64,000 bases of DNA, from assembly GCA_026129135.1 (NCBI GenBank), contig JAHCIQ010000002.1, positions 124,001 through 188,000 of the forward strand, read 5' to 3'. The stretch comes from Cyanobacteria bacterium TGS_CYA1. Lineage in GTDB: Bacteria > Cyanobacteriota > Vampirovibrionia > Obscuribacterales > Obscuribacteraceae. Below, one piece after another: positions 63,093 through 64,000 of this stretch; the first letter of the stretch is position 1, and each line of letters starts with the position of its first letter. Made by a program: the position numbers and the translations under genes. The notes beneath the pieces are model-generated. The model was not told the origin of the DNA, made no database searches, and was given only the letters and a program-made list of their open reading frames with translations.

Positions 63093-64000
63093 ATGTCTTC
63101 AATACTGCCAAAATCTGGTTTGCTGGCTTTGAGCTTCGTACTTGGCTTCTGTTGGCAAAACCCCGTATGGGCAAAGCTTTCAAGCTCTCAGCTGACCACT
63201 CTTTTGCGAGCTAACGCCCGAGCACGGGTCAGTAACATAAACATCCTTGGGGAAGGTCCACTGGTCACGGTAGTAGCGGACAAAAATGCCAGTGCTTCGG
63301 ATAAAGAGCTCAAAATAGACGCTATTTTCCTGGGAAAGACCTTGCTTGAGGGGGCGCCAGGGCAAGTGACCGATATTAAGGTGATTTTCTCGCAGCAAGA
63401 CCGAGAAGGTCGCTACATTCAAATATCGGCCCAACAAATAAAAGATTTTGGATCAGGCAAAATCGAACCAGATAAGTTTCTTGCCTCGATCAACCTTATT
63501 CCTGTAGCAGGCGAGCAAATTCCCGATGTGGTCCAGGGACCTCAGTTCGAGCGTAGATTGTTAATCTGGAAACGAATAGACCATTTAAGAAAAATGGGCA
63601 CCGGAGTGCGTCCGTTTCAGTTGGCCTTCAAAGAAGTCGAAACCCAGGTGTCATCAGGAAAACCCGAAGATTTGAGCGACAAGATTTCAAATCTCGAGCG
63701 CACGCTTGCTCAGCAAGAAAATATTTTGCAAGAAGCTAGAAGAGTTGCGCGCGGTAAGGGAATTGTCTCAGCTTCAGGTGGCAAGTCTTTTGGCCAAATT
63801 GTACAAAAAGGCGGGTTGCCTGCGCAAAATACTTTGCCGGGGCAAGAACCGGCACAAGCGCCAGATAACAATTACATACCTGCTCAAGCAAATCAGATAA
63901 AAGCTGCATTCAACAGAAGTTCGGACCAGCTCGTTCGTCAGGTTGAAATGAAAGACCGAAGCAAGGGGCAGACTGCGCGTACGTTGAGAACCAATATAAA
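63093..64000 (+). CDS. Exported protein of unknown function (cut by right edge)
   Basis: About 302 codons visible, open at the edge. A signal peptide (GLLALSFVLGFCWQNPVWA, cleavage at about residue 26) precedes a beta-rich domain (VTVVADKNASASDKELKIDA). A helical stretch with a coiled coil follows (ISNLERTLAQQENILQEARR), then a Gln/Pro/Ala-rich region. No family recognised. The ATG at 63093 follows GGAG; an in-frame ATG at 63072 lies inside the terminator and is less likely. Confidence 0.75.
   Translation, partial: MSSILPKSGLLALSFVLGFCWQNPVWAKLSSSQLTTLLRANARARVSNINILGEGPLVTVVADKNASASDKELKIDAIFLGKTLLEGAPGQVTDIKVIFSQQDREGRYIQISAQQIKDFGSGKIEPDKFLASINLIPVAGEQIPDVVQGPQFERRLLIWKRIDHLRKMGTGVRPFQLAFKEVETQVSSGKPEDLSDKISNLERTLAQQENILQEARRVARGKGIVSASGGKSFGQIVQKGGLPAQNTLPGQEPAQAPDNNYIPAQANQIKAAFNRSSDQLVRQVEMKDRSKGQTARTLRTNI

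Noticed and set aside
1-64000. CRISPR array, insertion sequence, rRNA or prophage genes
   Set aside because: No repeat-spacer array, transposase, integrase, rRNA or phage protein was recognised.

Overview
The window looks like a chromosomal segment of a non-photosynthetic relative of Cyanobacteria (Melainabacteria/Vampirovibrionia, possibly Obscuribacterales). This is inferred from gene content and order, not from a database search. Supporting signs are an ATP synthase cluster in cyanobacterial order (atpZ/I-like, a, c, b', b, delta, alpha, gamma, with beta and epsilon absent), paired b and b' subunits, a PspA/Vipp1-family protein, SepF, many exported TPR proteins, and no photosynthesis gene. 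A futalosine-pathway menaquinone enzyme (MqnE) and a type II NADH dehydrogenase suggest menaquinone-based respiration.

Layout. 1-5.0 kb (minus): a very large Ser/Thr kinase with a Pro/Gly-rich tail that runs off the left edge, and dprA. 5.2-13.8 kb: exported TPR-PDZ and unknown proteins, a lipase-like hydrolase, mqnE, an unknown gene, a NurA-family nuclease divergent from an XRE/zinc-ribbon regulator, and a stand-alone Clp-N protein. 13.9-21 kb (mostly plus): surE, a DUF4013 membrane protein, a CorC/HlyC protein, rsmA, ispE, nth and a stomatin-like protein. 21-28.9 kb (mostly minus): a two-gene unit of unknown function whose larger member shows a possible papain-like Cys/His/Asn arrangement, a hybrid histidine kinase, and a PAS histidine kinase. 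28.7-37.7 kb (minus): ATP synthase, then spoIID-like, rseP-like and fmdB genes. 37.9-48 kb: pspA, tgt, a TPR protein, smc-scpA-scpB-ispD, and sepF. 48-53.3 kb (minus): a small unknown gene and dut-dapB-asd-dapA-rnj. 53.3-55 kb: a block without convincing protein genes, with possible structured RNA and a tRNA-Thr(CGT). 55-56.5 kb: a hipBA module behind three copies of a palindromic operator. 56.5-64 kb: a 996-aa exported repeat protein with ndh, an M23-like protein, a nucleoside-hydrolase-like protein, and an exported protein cut by the right edge.

How genes work together. asd-dapA-dapB supply diaminopimelate and lysine. SMC-ScpA-ScpB form condensin and SepF acts at the division ring. IspD and IspE are two steps of the MEP isoprenoid pathway. 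NDH-2, menaquinone and F1Fo-ATP synthase are parts of one respiratory chain.

Least ordinary parts: the Cys-protease-like/198-aa gene pair, the tRNA-adjacent hipBA island with its operators, the neighbouring possible RNA gene, and the symmetric, apparently leaderless nurA/XRE divergent promoter. No CRISPR array, insertion sequence or rRNA was seen.
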